Source: Pampus argenteus (taxonomy: Eukaryota > Chordata > Actinopteri > Scombriformes > Stromateidae). From it: a DNA stretch of 64,000 nt. The translations under genes and the position numbers were made by a program. Positions 1 through 11,500 of this stretch are shown here, piece by piece. The notes under the pieces were generated by a model. It was not told the DNA's origin. It did no database searches and saw nothing but the letters and a program-made list of their open reading frames with translations. The DNA lies in the NCBI GenBank assembly GCA_036937835.1, contig CM072877.1:6586501-6650500 (forward strand). Reading direction: 5' to 3'. Position 1 is the stretch's first letter. Each line of letters begins with the position of its first letter.

Positions 1-163
1 CCGTATCGTACACAGAGATCCGGTCGCTTAGATTATGATTTGATCCGTGACATTTGTCCGTTTTCCATTTACCTGATTTTTGTTGTTAATATTTTTAACA
101 TTAATCCATAATCATGACCCAACTCACTGCAATAATACATCAAATGTTCATTCTTGTCTTCAG
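1..163 (+). other. Intron sequence of the col27a1-like gene (5' part of window)
   Basis: No recognisable exon is seen in these first 163 bases. The stretch is AT-rich and ends in a pyrimidine-rich tract and CAG that form the acceptor for the exon beginning at 164. I read it as the 3' end of a collagen-gene intron whose upstream exons lie outside the window. Confidence 0.6.
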
Positions 164-767
164 TTTTACTATATAGGCGCCACTGTGGTCCAGATGCGTT
201 TTCTGCGGCTGCACAGCAGCACTGCTGTCCAGAAGGTTACCTACTCCTGCCAACCAGGACACACGTTGGGACAAGAAGACAAAGACATCAAATTCCTCAC
301 TGACACAAGGAAGCAAAGTTACCTCGGAGCACTTAAAGACTGTGTGGTATGTAAAATATTTTTAAAACTTTGGTTTTTAGCTGCTGGTGTTGTCTGGGGT
401 TAGGAGTAAACAACAACTTATTTACTTTGTTGTAACTTATTGTTAATTCATGCGATATTTGTTTTAAAAACTGGTATTTCAATTGCAAATCTAAAATTAG
501 TTGCAACATTACAGCTTGCAAAGTAGATGTTTGTGAATTCAAATTAAACCCCCAGACCCCTCAGATGATTCATAGCGATTAAATGTAAAAAAAAATATTC
601 TGTTTTCCGTGTGTCAGCCTGGAGAGGAGACGGTTTCCGCACCTCGGGAGTCTGTATTTGAGTTTGAGGACCTCCAGCTGCTTCCTCTGAGAGACGTGGC
701 ACTAATGGGAGGTGGAAACTTCACACACCAGTTTGGCTTCCTCGTAGGACCCGTTTGTTTCAGCTAG
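164..767 (+). CDS. col27a1: Fibrillar collagen C-propeptide, last two coding exons (collagen alpha-1(XXVII)-like), 5' partial
   Basis: Two coding exons, 164-346 and 618-767, are joined in phase 0 across a GT-AG intron (donor GTATGT at 347, acceptor CAG at 615-617). Together they encode 110 residues ending at TAG 765-767. The product is the C-terminal end of a fibrillar collagen NC1/COLFI domain, the trimerisation domain that starts procollagen chain assembly in the ER and is later cleaved. Visible hallmarks are the VQMRFLRLHSS strand followed by VTYSC, a second cysteine in KDC, a glycosylation sequon in GNFTHQ, and the family-typical ending FGFLVGPVCFS. The long acidic and Ser-rich insert before the final strands is unlike the COL1/2/3/5/11 group and fits the COL24/COL27 group. 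A whirlin gene downstream supports COL27A1, because COL27A1 and WHRN are near neighbours in mammals (recalled, not searched). The fibrillar family is certain; the exact paralogue is inferred. All triple-helix exons lie to the left of the window. Confidence 0.88.
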
Positions 768-3190
768 AGCGGAGGTGGGGGGGGCAGCTGAGCCCTTCTT
801 GAAGACTTGCTGGTCCAGCGAGGAAACCTCTTTTCAAATCATGGACACCAAAGAGGACAGCTGGAAACTCTCCTCCAGTTTCTGAGGATGTCACTTCCTT
901 TTCTTCTTGTAACCGGAGATTTGATCTCTCAAGTTTAGTGACTCTATATTGATGAATTTGAGAAGCTCACAGAGAAATCCATTTTGTTTACAGAGACTTT
1001 TAACTTGTATTGAATAATTTAAAAATGTATGGTTTTTTTTATCCTTTATATACAATGTTTTTTTTTTTTTGTTTTTTTATCTGTTTGATTATTGTTATGT
1101 ATTTGGGGCTTTTGTTACACTCTTACACACTGTCCTAATTGTCCTTTCAACAATGTATTCAGCATGTAGATACAGCTTCTATCGTGACCCGCTGGCCAAT
1201 CAGCTCTCCCACTGTAAGCCCGCTGTTTTATTACTGTAAGTGAACTCAGATGTGTCACTTTTCTCAAGGTGCTGATCAAGTTTTATTTAAAAGCCCCACA
1301 TTTATTTAATCCCAAAAACAATGAATAGAGACAGTCATATTATCTTATACATATTTGGTGCTGTCTGTTGTCAACAGTAAGACAAAATCTCCTCATTTTG
1401 TTAAAATACAAAACATTGTTTATTGTTTTTTAGTTTCATATAATTGTTTTTGGGGGTTTTTTTTACGTCTCAGGTATGATATTTTGATGATATACACATG
1501 GGCACTGAAGCTGCAGTTGCCACAGTATGTTGTGCAGTTTTTTTATTAGCATGAAAACTTTAGCAATAATAAGATCAAAATGTTAAAGGACAAGGCTGCC
1601 AATATCCTCGATATTTTTAATTGTCAACAAATGCTGTGAAAAGACCAAAGTCAACAATGAATTTATCTGACTAACAAGTATTGTCTATGTATCCAACACC
1701 TGATATATATTATTCATCTGTGCCATAAAGATCCATTGTTAAAAAACAACAAAAACAAACCCGTTTCACTGGGTTCCTTCTTTAGAAATACAAATGTCAT
1801 AATAGTCCCCAACTGACCTATTTACTATTTTTGTTGGTTTTGGTCTTTTTATTGGATTTGTTGAAAATAACAAAAAAAAAAAAAAACCCTGAACATTAGC
1901 AGAAGTTTTCTTTACAGTGGTGAACTCCTGCACAGTCAGCAAAATTCATGTTAAAAAGTTTAAATCATAGATCTTTGTCAAGCTTAAAAAGAAAAACCCC
2001 AAATAGATTAAGCATCGTGTTGTACTGGTGTTGTGCCCAATGACGTCAGTTTCTGTGCTTGGAAAAACAACTGAACCAATTAAAAGTTTTGTATGCGGGG
2101 TTAGGAACATCATTAGTTGATGTACAGAAACAACACGTCTAAAATTAGTGCATGTCTTCAACCGATGTGGAAAACATTTAACTGCTGAATGCCTCAGTCA
2201 CTGCTGATTGGATCGGGCAGTCATGTCTGCATAATGCATGTGAGATGAAATAGAAGTTCAGTCTGATAATCAAAACACTATTTTCCCCCATTTACCTAAA
2301 GGTCTATGACATAGCTGCTGCTTTAATAAATATTGTGCTGACAGTTCATGAGGGAACCTTTCTTTAATAGATTTTCTTCTCTTACGCTCCTGTCCAACAG
2401 GTTTACATTACAGTTGTACTATTTTAACAAAAGAAATGTTCTCATTCATGTTCTCATGTAAACCAAAGACTAAAGTTAAGCAGCCAGAACTTACAGATCC
2501 ACACATTTCCTCTCAAAATACTGTAATTTGTTTTCATTGTACTGTAAAGACTTATGCATCAGTTTGGCTGTAGAAGAGTACAGTAGTACCAAGGCCCAGC
2601 ATTGCTTCTTTGGCCCCACGGTGGAAAAAAAAGTGCCTATAACCAAATACTTAGCATTGAGTAATTGCTGTCAACCTACCTGAGTTTCTGCTTCATTCAA
2701 TCTGAGAAGTGCTTTGGTCCAGAGAGAAGAAGCAGACCTTGTAGCTTGTGCAGCCTGCAGTGGGTTGAGAATACATTTGAGCGAGATCTCAGGGAGTCTT
2801 CTAGCTCAGTCAAAACAGCAGCTCTGCAGCCACAAAACACCAAAACTTCATTTTCTTCCTTATGGAGGGCCACTGTGTTATTTTTTTGAGGCATACAATT
2901 GCTATGTAACAAAATGTAACTCATCTTGACTTCAACCAGAAGACTTAGATTAAACATCTTAGTCTTAGTCTGCAATTCTGGCCTCATTGTTTTTCCTTTT
3001 TGTATTTAGATTTGTTATATCATCATTCAATATGATTGCCTTAGCTGGCTGAGACTGATCATTGTTACTTGTTTTGTACAAATTAACATTGTGAAAAGTA
3101 TGAAATGAAATGCTGGACATCTGTCTCGTGTGATCCCTCCATCAGCTCATTCAAAGAATTTTTAAGCTGAATAAAATAAAAATAAAAATA
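768..3190 (+). other. 3' UTR and downstream flank of the col27a1-like gene
   Basis: This AT-rich stretch has no coding signal. AATAAA hexamers occur at 2325-2330 and 3170-3175, the latter followed by further AATAAA-like copies to about 3187. Either could end the collagen transcript; a cDNA or poly(A)-site map is needed to choose. A full palindromic CRE-type octamer, TGACGTCA, sits at 2041-2048 but is far from any gene start. Homopolymer A and T runs are present, and no transposon was recognised. Confidence 0.45.
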
Positions 3191-3624
3191 CATAACCAAA
3201 TGTTGACGTGTTAAGTGTTTTTTTTCCCCTTAAATTATGTTTAGATTTACAAATCTACTGTAAATGAATTTTTACATTTTGCATTAAATGTATAAATGTA
3301 TATGTGATACAAAATGCTGATTTCCTTAGACTATTCAAAAAGGACTGCAGACTTCTTGTACCAGACAACAAATAATATAAACTGTATCTTATGCTGGAAA
3401 GAGCACAGAAAATCAATAGAATTTAGCTTTTTACACACAGTATGCCTTTGTATTGATGAAAATGAAATGTAGCTAATATTTATAATATAATATATATAAT
3501 CATCAATCAATCAACATGATAACTGATTAACATTCAGAAGTGAATCTAAAGAGTGGTTTTGTAATAATTGCACTAGCTGAGAATTTTGGTGTTGACCACA
3601 CATACATATTAAGGGTTAACGCTC

Positions 3625-3915
3625 GAACCCTCAGAACACGTGATGGCGTCACATGACGTACAGCGTCATCTCTCGTCAGCTCTTCCGCATCTGTCTCGCA
3701 CCTTTCTCGCGGTTTCATTTGTTTGACATTTAAGGTAACAACTGGCTGTCTTGTTTGACAGTCAGACGGACTGTCGTGTCACATGTTGCTTCTTCTAGCA
3801 GCTCAATAGTGTCACGTCCCATTCAGAAACACGGCGAAGAAGCGAGCGAGCATCTCCTCGGCTAGCTGGTTAGCTTTCAGGTGGGGGGATAACGTCGCTC
3901 TGAGACGAAGGTGAG
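3625..3915 (+). promoter_or_regulatory. Candidate man1b1 promoter and non-coding first exon
   Basis: A locally CpG-rich segment stands out from AT-rich flanks 1.2-1.5 kb upstream of the man1b1 start codon. It carries a CACGTG E-box at 3637-3642, a CGTCA half-site at 3647-3651 and TGACGTA at 3654-3660, i.e. several ACGT-core (bZIP/bHLH) sites within 25 bases. Two usable splice donors follow: AAG/GTAACA at 3735 and AAG/GTGAGG at 3911. Either could splice a 5' UTR exon to the acceptor at 5098. ACGT-core sites would suit ATF6/XBP1-type control of an ER quality-control gene, but no full ERSE (CCAAT-N9-CCACG) was seen. No transcription start can be fixed from sequence alone. Confidence 0.45.
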
Positions 3916-5098
3916 GGGGAGGCAGCTGCATGTTTTGACTAATATCTCACCTGTGATGTTTGTGTTTAAACAGCACGTCAGTGAAGTGTGGAAGGTAGCG
4001 TTGAAAGGTAGCAGATTAGCATATTTAGCGCAAGTAGCTCCGTTGCTGTAGTTAATTGGGCAGTTTAGCTTGTCCAGTCACTTATACTAAGACTTTTGAT
4101 TAACTAACACACTAGCCTATGTTATTGTTATATTCCATTTAACTTTGCCTGCCTATTTCTTACCAACACTACATTAATGCTTCAAGGGGCATCAATGCAT
4201 TTGAGTTGAATGTTTCCCGATCAATAATCGATATTAGAGGTGGTTTTTAAGTCGAAGTTTATACACCTGTGTCTGGACGTCAGCGTCATGACGTCAGCTG
4301 CCCATGGAGCTGAAGAGGATGTTGATGAAAATAAAACAAAAATGGAGGAGTCTGAATATATTATTAAGAGTGTCTATATATATAATTTTACAACCCCCAA
4401 CATCACTTTATATAACATTATATCTACAACTTTATATCTTGACCTGCCCATAGTGATTTATTAGTAATTTACATATTGCACATAATGGCTTTAAGCCTGA
4501 ATCACAGTTAAATAAATTGTATGTCATTAGTTACCTGTACAATGACAGGTGAATCTAATCTAATTTAATACATTAATTACAAAGGCGAGAATGAAGTAAA
4601 TGACACCATACCTTTATGTGACATAATAAGATGCATAATGAATAATCAGTAGTCAGCCTCGCTGTATTTCATATGATTCATGTTACTGGGTTGAATTGAG
4701 TTGGATCAAGTTGGTGTACTTTGATCAGTGCATCTGCTGCTAGTGGCAAATGTTGTTCAAATAAAGCCCTTAAATCAAACAGTGATGATTCTCGGTTTCC
4801 TTTTTTCAACAGTAAAGGTAATATTTCAGCATTACACATCTGTTTAGCAACTGGAATCAGTAGCATCAGAATTTAAAAAGTGATGTAAGTCATGTCTCCT
4901 ATACTTACCTGTGTTGTGTACTACTGCTGATGATTTAGGGCTGGAATTTAAGTGACTGTCATCACTGAGACGTCTATTATTTTACAGTATGTTACACCTC
5001 CTGTAAGCACTATGCTGGGAAGGACTCTACTTTCACATTTCAGATTACCCTTATTTTAGAAAATAATCATTGTGTGTTTTCTACTTTTCTGAATGCAG

Positions 5099-7233
5099 CT
5101 TCTATGACCTACGATTGTCTGACCCGATCAGAGGATGTATCCGCCTTCCAGAAAGGACTTCATCTCTCTGACACTCAGAGACCCACACAGTCACACTTAC
5201 AACAACGGCAAACACCGGAGACAGTCCTGCTGGAGGGTGAGTGCTCTACTCTAGACTGGCATCAGTTTTACCACTGTAACACACACACCCTGTGTTTAAT
5301 ATATGACAATTCACATTAGACTGCTTGTTGCTGTTCACACAAAGCTGTTGGTGAGTAAGTGCAGTTTATACTGTATCGATAGGGCCATACACATCATTGC
5401 TCAGCATCAGGGTTATGGTTTATGGTAGAAGTCGTTAAAATCCTAATGAGTGGAGTGGAGAAATGAGTGGAGAAACATAACAATTACACAATGCTTCCAT
5501 TTAGGGCACAGGGGCTCCTCACTGAGTGGTGTGAATCAAATGCTATAGTCTTCACACTGACCTGTACATTGATGTAAAAATTCTGTAAATCTTGCCAATA
5601 TTGCCATGAAGCAGTCCTGCTCAGTGATTTGTGACACTGTCCACAATGCCCTAAAACAAGAGAGACTAAAATGATGGCTGACTTGATATAAACTGTATAG
5701 AAAAACCTCTGATGACAAATTTCTGGCATTCAATCCTATATATTGTCACTCGGCCCAGCTCTTGTTGATGGATTCCTCGGCTCTGACTGATTGTGTGTTC
5801 TGCAAACAGGCGACCGCTGTAAGCATCCAGCTGCTCGGTTGTTCTTCTGTTGATTCCACTGAGACGGATTATATCCTCGTACATAATAAGGCCACTTTGG
5901 TTGTCCACTGATTATGTTTATTGCTGCCTTTAAATGGAACTTTGTGAGAAGTTGTGTACACAGTATGCTTGGTTTTCAAGTGGTTAAGTTGTGAGAACAC
6001 CGCTGCTAGGCAACATGGACATGCCAAAAGACTCCTCCTTGCCTCCTTCCCAAGAAATGTTGACTATATTTCAACAGATTGGTTGGTTAGGTTACATTTA
6101 CATGTGCTAGTAATGTGGAGTACAGCATTTGCGAAATAGATACTAGTCTGGTGTGCATAAAAACATAGAACAAAGTTCTTACTTTGCTTTAATATGCAAT
6201 TTGAGTCGTGTGCAGTGGTGAAGTGCTTTGAAATGCGCCACATGTTCCTCAAATTAAACATTGAAGATATTATTATTCCTGCTGCCGTCTGTTGGAAACG
6301 GGTTTAATCTGCAGAAGATGACGGTCCTTTGACCCCTTTGACTGTCCATCCACAGGAGACGGGAAACAAAAACACTCTGCATATCAGTAGACCTCAGTTT
6401 TAAACACCAAATTGAGCAGTATACAGTGCAGAGACAGCAGTGTCCAGGTGTGTGAGAGATGCGAAAGGAAGATGACAGAAGGAGCAGAGGAGTGTCGAAA
6501 AAGGGAGCTCGAAGAGCTCAGAGAGCTGAAATTGTCCATTCAAAAAAGAAAAAGAAAAAAAAAGCAGAAGCTGTACTTTACTGCAATCTCACAAGAGAAA
6601 ATTCTGACTAGGGTACAAAGACTAAAGGGTAGAAATGCATCTCTGTTAACATGATCTTGGTACACAGTGAAAGCTACAAGTGAAAGCGTCACTTGTAAAA
6701 ATTTTTTTTAGCTTAAATGTAGCAATGTTTTGAATGCTTCAATTTGCAGTATGTGAGATGCGTTTCAGCTGCAAATGTTTTCATGTAGGATTTTTCTGAG
6801 CTTTTCAGATATCATTGGGATGATCGCCGTCATCAGTGTCACGATAGTCTATTAACATTGTCATTGTCTGCATAACCCAAGGATAATGTATACTGTAAAT
6901 AGAAAACAGTGAAAGACCTAGGATGGATCCTTGAGGATCCCCTACTGGATGGACAGAAGATGTAGTAAGATATACATTATAGTTAGTAAGTGTCACAGAA
7001 CAATTCCATACCCTTTAACAGCAGCATGAGACACAGGGACTCGGTATATGAATATATAGTATACTGGACTTAATTATGAAAAATCTCAACATCAGCTGTA
7101 GTTCTAACATTTTAAACAGTCCTGCTGACAGTCTAATTAATTTAATTCATTCAGTTTGACTCAGAGGTACAACAATTGATCATCTGCATAAAATAATAAA
7201 ATATAAAAAGATGCTACGATGGCAATGTAAATA

Positions 7234-7290
<57 letters not shown>

Positions 7291-8498
7291 TCTCTCTCTC
7301 AAAACTAGTATAAGCAAGAATTACAATGATTTTAATTTGGCTTTGAGGAAATGGCCGATGCCCAAATTAATCATTTCAACGCGATTACTTCTGTCACTTT
7401 TCTCTAACTGCAAAATGGTCAGCTCTCATAAAGGCCATTCATTCTGTTCTCAGTAATATGAATTCAAATTGAAAACCAGACTGATCTGTAGCATTTTATT
7501 TCAGCAGTATATCAACTGACATTTCTTCTATAAAAACCAGCTTCAGAGCAGGGACGTCGATCTGGCTCGGCACTCCTTTGTACCTGCGGGTCGTCAAAGC
7601 TGATCACGGTTTATGGCTCCTGAGAATATCATTCTCTGTAAATCATGTTCCTTTGAGTGGCTTGTTGGCTCGCTATTTGCTCCTCATACAACAAAGAGTT
7701 GTGACTTCTCTTCACGCTTTACCACTATTCACATTGGTTCTCTGTACTGAAGCTCTGTAGTACTAGTATTGGTATGTATGTGTGTGTGCGATGCGTCTGT
7801 GTTTCTGCAAGCAACCTACTGATTGAGTTTCCCAAGACTGAAGCCCAGTGCAGATAGAGCAAATTAATAATTGTCTCCTGTTCATTGTGCAGTATCAATT
7901 TTTTAAAAAGAGAATATAATATCTGCATAACAATTGCATTATTGTTCACAGAGTCGTAACAAACCATAATACATATCTGGCTGATAACTTATATTTCCTA
8001 CATTATAATTCTAAACTCAGGTTTACTGTCACTCTGTATGTTTGACGTTTGTCAAAAAGCATAATATTGAATCTTCTATGAGTCTTCTGGTTTTCAGATG
8101 AAATCTGTGCAAAATTGTGCAAAGATCCAAGTTTGGACTTTAGAAGGTGTCTTTTTCCTTTAGCCTAAAGTTTGTTATGTTGAATAAACTAAAGTAAAAT
8201 AAAGCTGCCCCCTGAGATAAAGTCTGCTGTGTGTTCTGTCATTGCTCACAGGCGATGGCTCAATAGTTTCATGGTGTTGCACAGGTGTTAATTAGAGCAG
8301 GTAACAGAGCGGTACCACTCCAACCTGCCTGTTAGCCTTTTCCCCTGAGATTCCAACTCTGCACCTCCCTCTGCACTGCTGGGTTGAGCTGGTTAGATTG
8401 TTTATTTGTAAGCTGTCACTGGTACTTAATGCAGTGGAGGTGAGGTGGAGAGAGATGTTGAGCTCATACAGGGTAAGACATACAAAGCATTTTGTTTA

Positions 8499-8579
<81 letters not shown>

Positions 8580-11500
8580 ATGTATGTGATGTGAAAGATT
8601 TTCTTTGTTGTTGTTCCATCAAAATATTTTTGCATCTTTTCATGTGGGTCAGTAACTGTCAGCGAAGGCCATCACGCTTCGTCCTTCTTTCTCTGTGCTA
8701 TTACTAAAAACAGATTTATGATATTCCAATCTGCAGACAGACACCTGTGATTTTTCATTCAGAGCGTGTAGATGTTTCCGTGTAGTAAATGCTGTTTGTT
8801 TATCTGCTTTGCAGAAATGGAAGCAGCTGTCTCGGCTCCAGCGAAGCCTCATCCTGTTCCTGCTGGCTCTGCTGCTCATATTTGGACTTCTGTCCTATCC
8901 CAGCATAGCAGAGCAGTGGACAGGTAAGTAATGCTCACATACACACACACAGAGGCAGAGATAGAGTCTGTCATTATTTCTACTTACACATGGCACACAG
9001 TCTATGGAGGCAACTGTATTGATTCACATAGAAACCAACCACATAGAGACACATGTGAGATGGACAACTGAAGAAAAATTTCTGTTTGTGTGACACTTTT
9101 GTTGTTTGCTGATTGAAATTGCTGCCATTTTCTTATTGTTTTGGGGTTTCAGTGTGGATGAGCATTTTCAGATTTAGCTATCATCATGTGGATGTGCTGT
9201 TGGCTTGTTTACCTATTTTGTGCGTGTGTGTCTGTGTGTGCGCGAGTGTGTGTGTGTGTGTGTGCGTGTGCGTGTGTGTCTGTGTGTGCGCGTGTGTGTA
9301 GGGTTGTCTGACAGGGAGGACTGGCTGGAGGTGAATGATAGAGACATAAAGGCTGTGCCTTCTGGTGTGAAGCTGGTGTTGCGTCCAGATGCAGGTAAAT
9401 CTCCAGCTCCTGTGGCGGGGCCACATCTGGAGCCTGCTGTGGTCCCCGATGCAGTGGTGGAGCCTAAAGAACCAAAAGAACCAATCATGCCCATTTTGCC
9501 AAAACCTCCCATTAAGGTTAGAGTTTTTTTTTATTATTTTCAACATCAGTTAACTGCTATTCTAAAATAATATGCGATTAATTAACGTTAAAAAATTTAA
9601 CCTGTTAATTTCTTTCTAATTAATTAATCGAAATTAAAGTCCCAGCCCTAATTAAAACGCAAAAATGTGGACAATACATTTAGATATGTATTCCATTGCT
9701 ATGGGTTGTTCATGTTTCCCTCCTGTTTTTAGCTCTAGCTATGTGCTTATCCACAGAAAAAGCCGTTCCTAAACAAGAGAGGTCCACCGAGCCTGCAGAA
9801 AGGTGGAAATGTTTCAAACACAGTTGATGGGGAAAGGCAAGAACAAGAGGTGGTTCAAGACGGAGAAGGAGAGGAAAAGGACAAAGAAAAGAAGATTATC
9901 AGGTGGTCTGATTGTTTGCTTCTTTCCTCTATTAACAGCTGCAAAAAATAGCAGTAAAAAAATTTAGGTCTAAGACCGTTTTGTTCTTTTGTCCTGCAGC
10001 TGGCGAGGAGCAATGATTGAAGCCGACCAGGCCACAGAGCCTCCACCCTCAGCCAATGAGCAAGAAGCTGCAGCGTCCCCAGCACCAGCCAACGCTGCTG
10101 ACACCGTCCCACTGGCTGGTCAGTACTGAGGTGATGCTCATGCTAGCGGCGTGGCTGCTAACATGGCGCAGAGCATGTACACCCACCATGAGCTTACGGT
10201 GTTTGACTTTTATTGAAATATCTCAAAAACTGGACTGGATCCTTTAATTTTAATTTGTCCATTATTTTGGTTATACATACATATATGTGGAATATCTTCA
10301 AAACTAATGATACTCCGGTTCAGCCTCTACTTTGTGTTTAGTGCTACTATAATTAGACTTAACATTAAACTAAAATAGTTAACATTACAGCTGATAAACA
10401 TTGAGCATGTGAGCTCACAATGACAATTTATTTTCTTGCTTTTTCTGGAACTTTTTTCACCTCCAACAAGTTCTTCGACGTAGTGTTTGACCGGCTCTGC
10501 TAGTACATGCTGTTTAAAGACCAGGCACAGAATATTCCTTCTGCTGAAAATAATCAGAAAATGAGATGTGCATTGTTGAGAGAGTTTCCGCTTTAATTTC
10601 TTATTCGTTCTTTTGTGGGCCTTTGTTTGTAGTTTCAGCTGCAGCTGTGAACAGACTGGAGGCGGTACGCGACGCCTTCAGACATGCGTGGAAAGGCTAT
10701 AAGGGCTACGCCTGGGGTCACGATGAGCTCAAGCCCATCTCCAAGTCTTTTGGCGAGTGGTTCGGACTGGGTTTGACACTCATTGATTCTCTAGACACCA
10801 TGTGGATTATGGGTCTAAAAGAAGGTACTTTATAACTTCCCTGCATTTCAGGGGTGGTAGATAATACCAATATAGAGTTTTGGTACAGACAACAAAACGG
10901 TTTTTTTTTCTGAATTTGTGCTGCTCAGAGCAAATCTGTATGAATCCACTTTCATCTTTCCATTTACATGCAATAGACATAATTGTGCCATATCTAAAAT
11001 GTTTGATAATCAAGCTACAGATACATTTTGATCAGTGACTGAGGTTTGTACTCCGCCTCACTCCACACAGAGTTTGCAGAGGCAAAGGACTGGATAGAGA
11101 AAGAGCTCACCTTCAACAAAAACATGGACGTGAATCTCTTTGAGTCGACCATCCGTGTCCTCGGGGGCCTGCTGAGCACCTACCATCTAACAGGAGACAA
11201 CCTCTTCCTAGATAAAGCTGTGAGCCTTTCTCGCTGTCCTGTTTTCTTCTGTTTTATTGTAGAACATAATGATGCAGTCTAGGGCTCTGAGTTTTACCAA
11301 AACACCACCCATGTTGGCTTAATTGTATATGCTATGTTGTAGAATTGCTGCGTTTTTTGTTCCTTTACTTACGTATTACAAACAGGTTGTGGTAATGTTG
11401 CAATATTACTGTCAGGCAGGTTACTAATAGTTAACTCATTAAAGACAGAAATATGTTATATGTTGTGATTCATTTTCTTCTTCCCATTTAAAGAAAGACC

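Larger units (their letters stand above)
5237..8814 (+). other. man1b1 intron between the first two coding exons
   Basis: This 3.6-kb intron is bounded by donor GTGAGT at 5237 and acceptor TTTGCAG at 8808-8814. It holds a degraded LINE reverse-transcriptase fragment (minus strand, about 6805-6996), a (CT)n tract at 7237-7300 and a long (TA)n tract at 8503-8578. A Lys/Glu-rich open frame at about 6412-6654 has no recognisable homology and looks fortuitous. No whole exon of any gene was seen. Confidence 0.8.

Noticed and set aside
6412..6654. Lys/Glu-rich 80-codon frame in a man1b1 intron
   Set aside because: No recognisable family, composition driven by A-rich sequence, no supporting splice signals, not in frame with man1b1.
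8398..8707. Ile/Tyr repeat proteins on both strands
   Set aside because: Translations of the (TA)n microsatellite.
9184..9512. His/Thr-rich frames on the minus strand over the man1b1 exon
   Set aside because: They are the complement of the (TG)n repeat and of the true coding exon.
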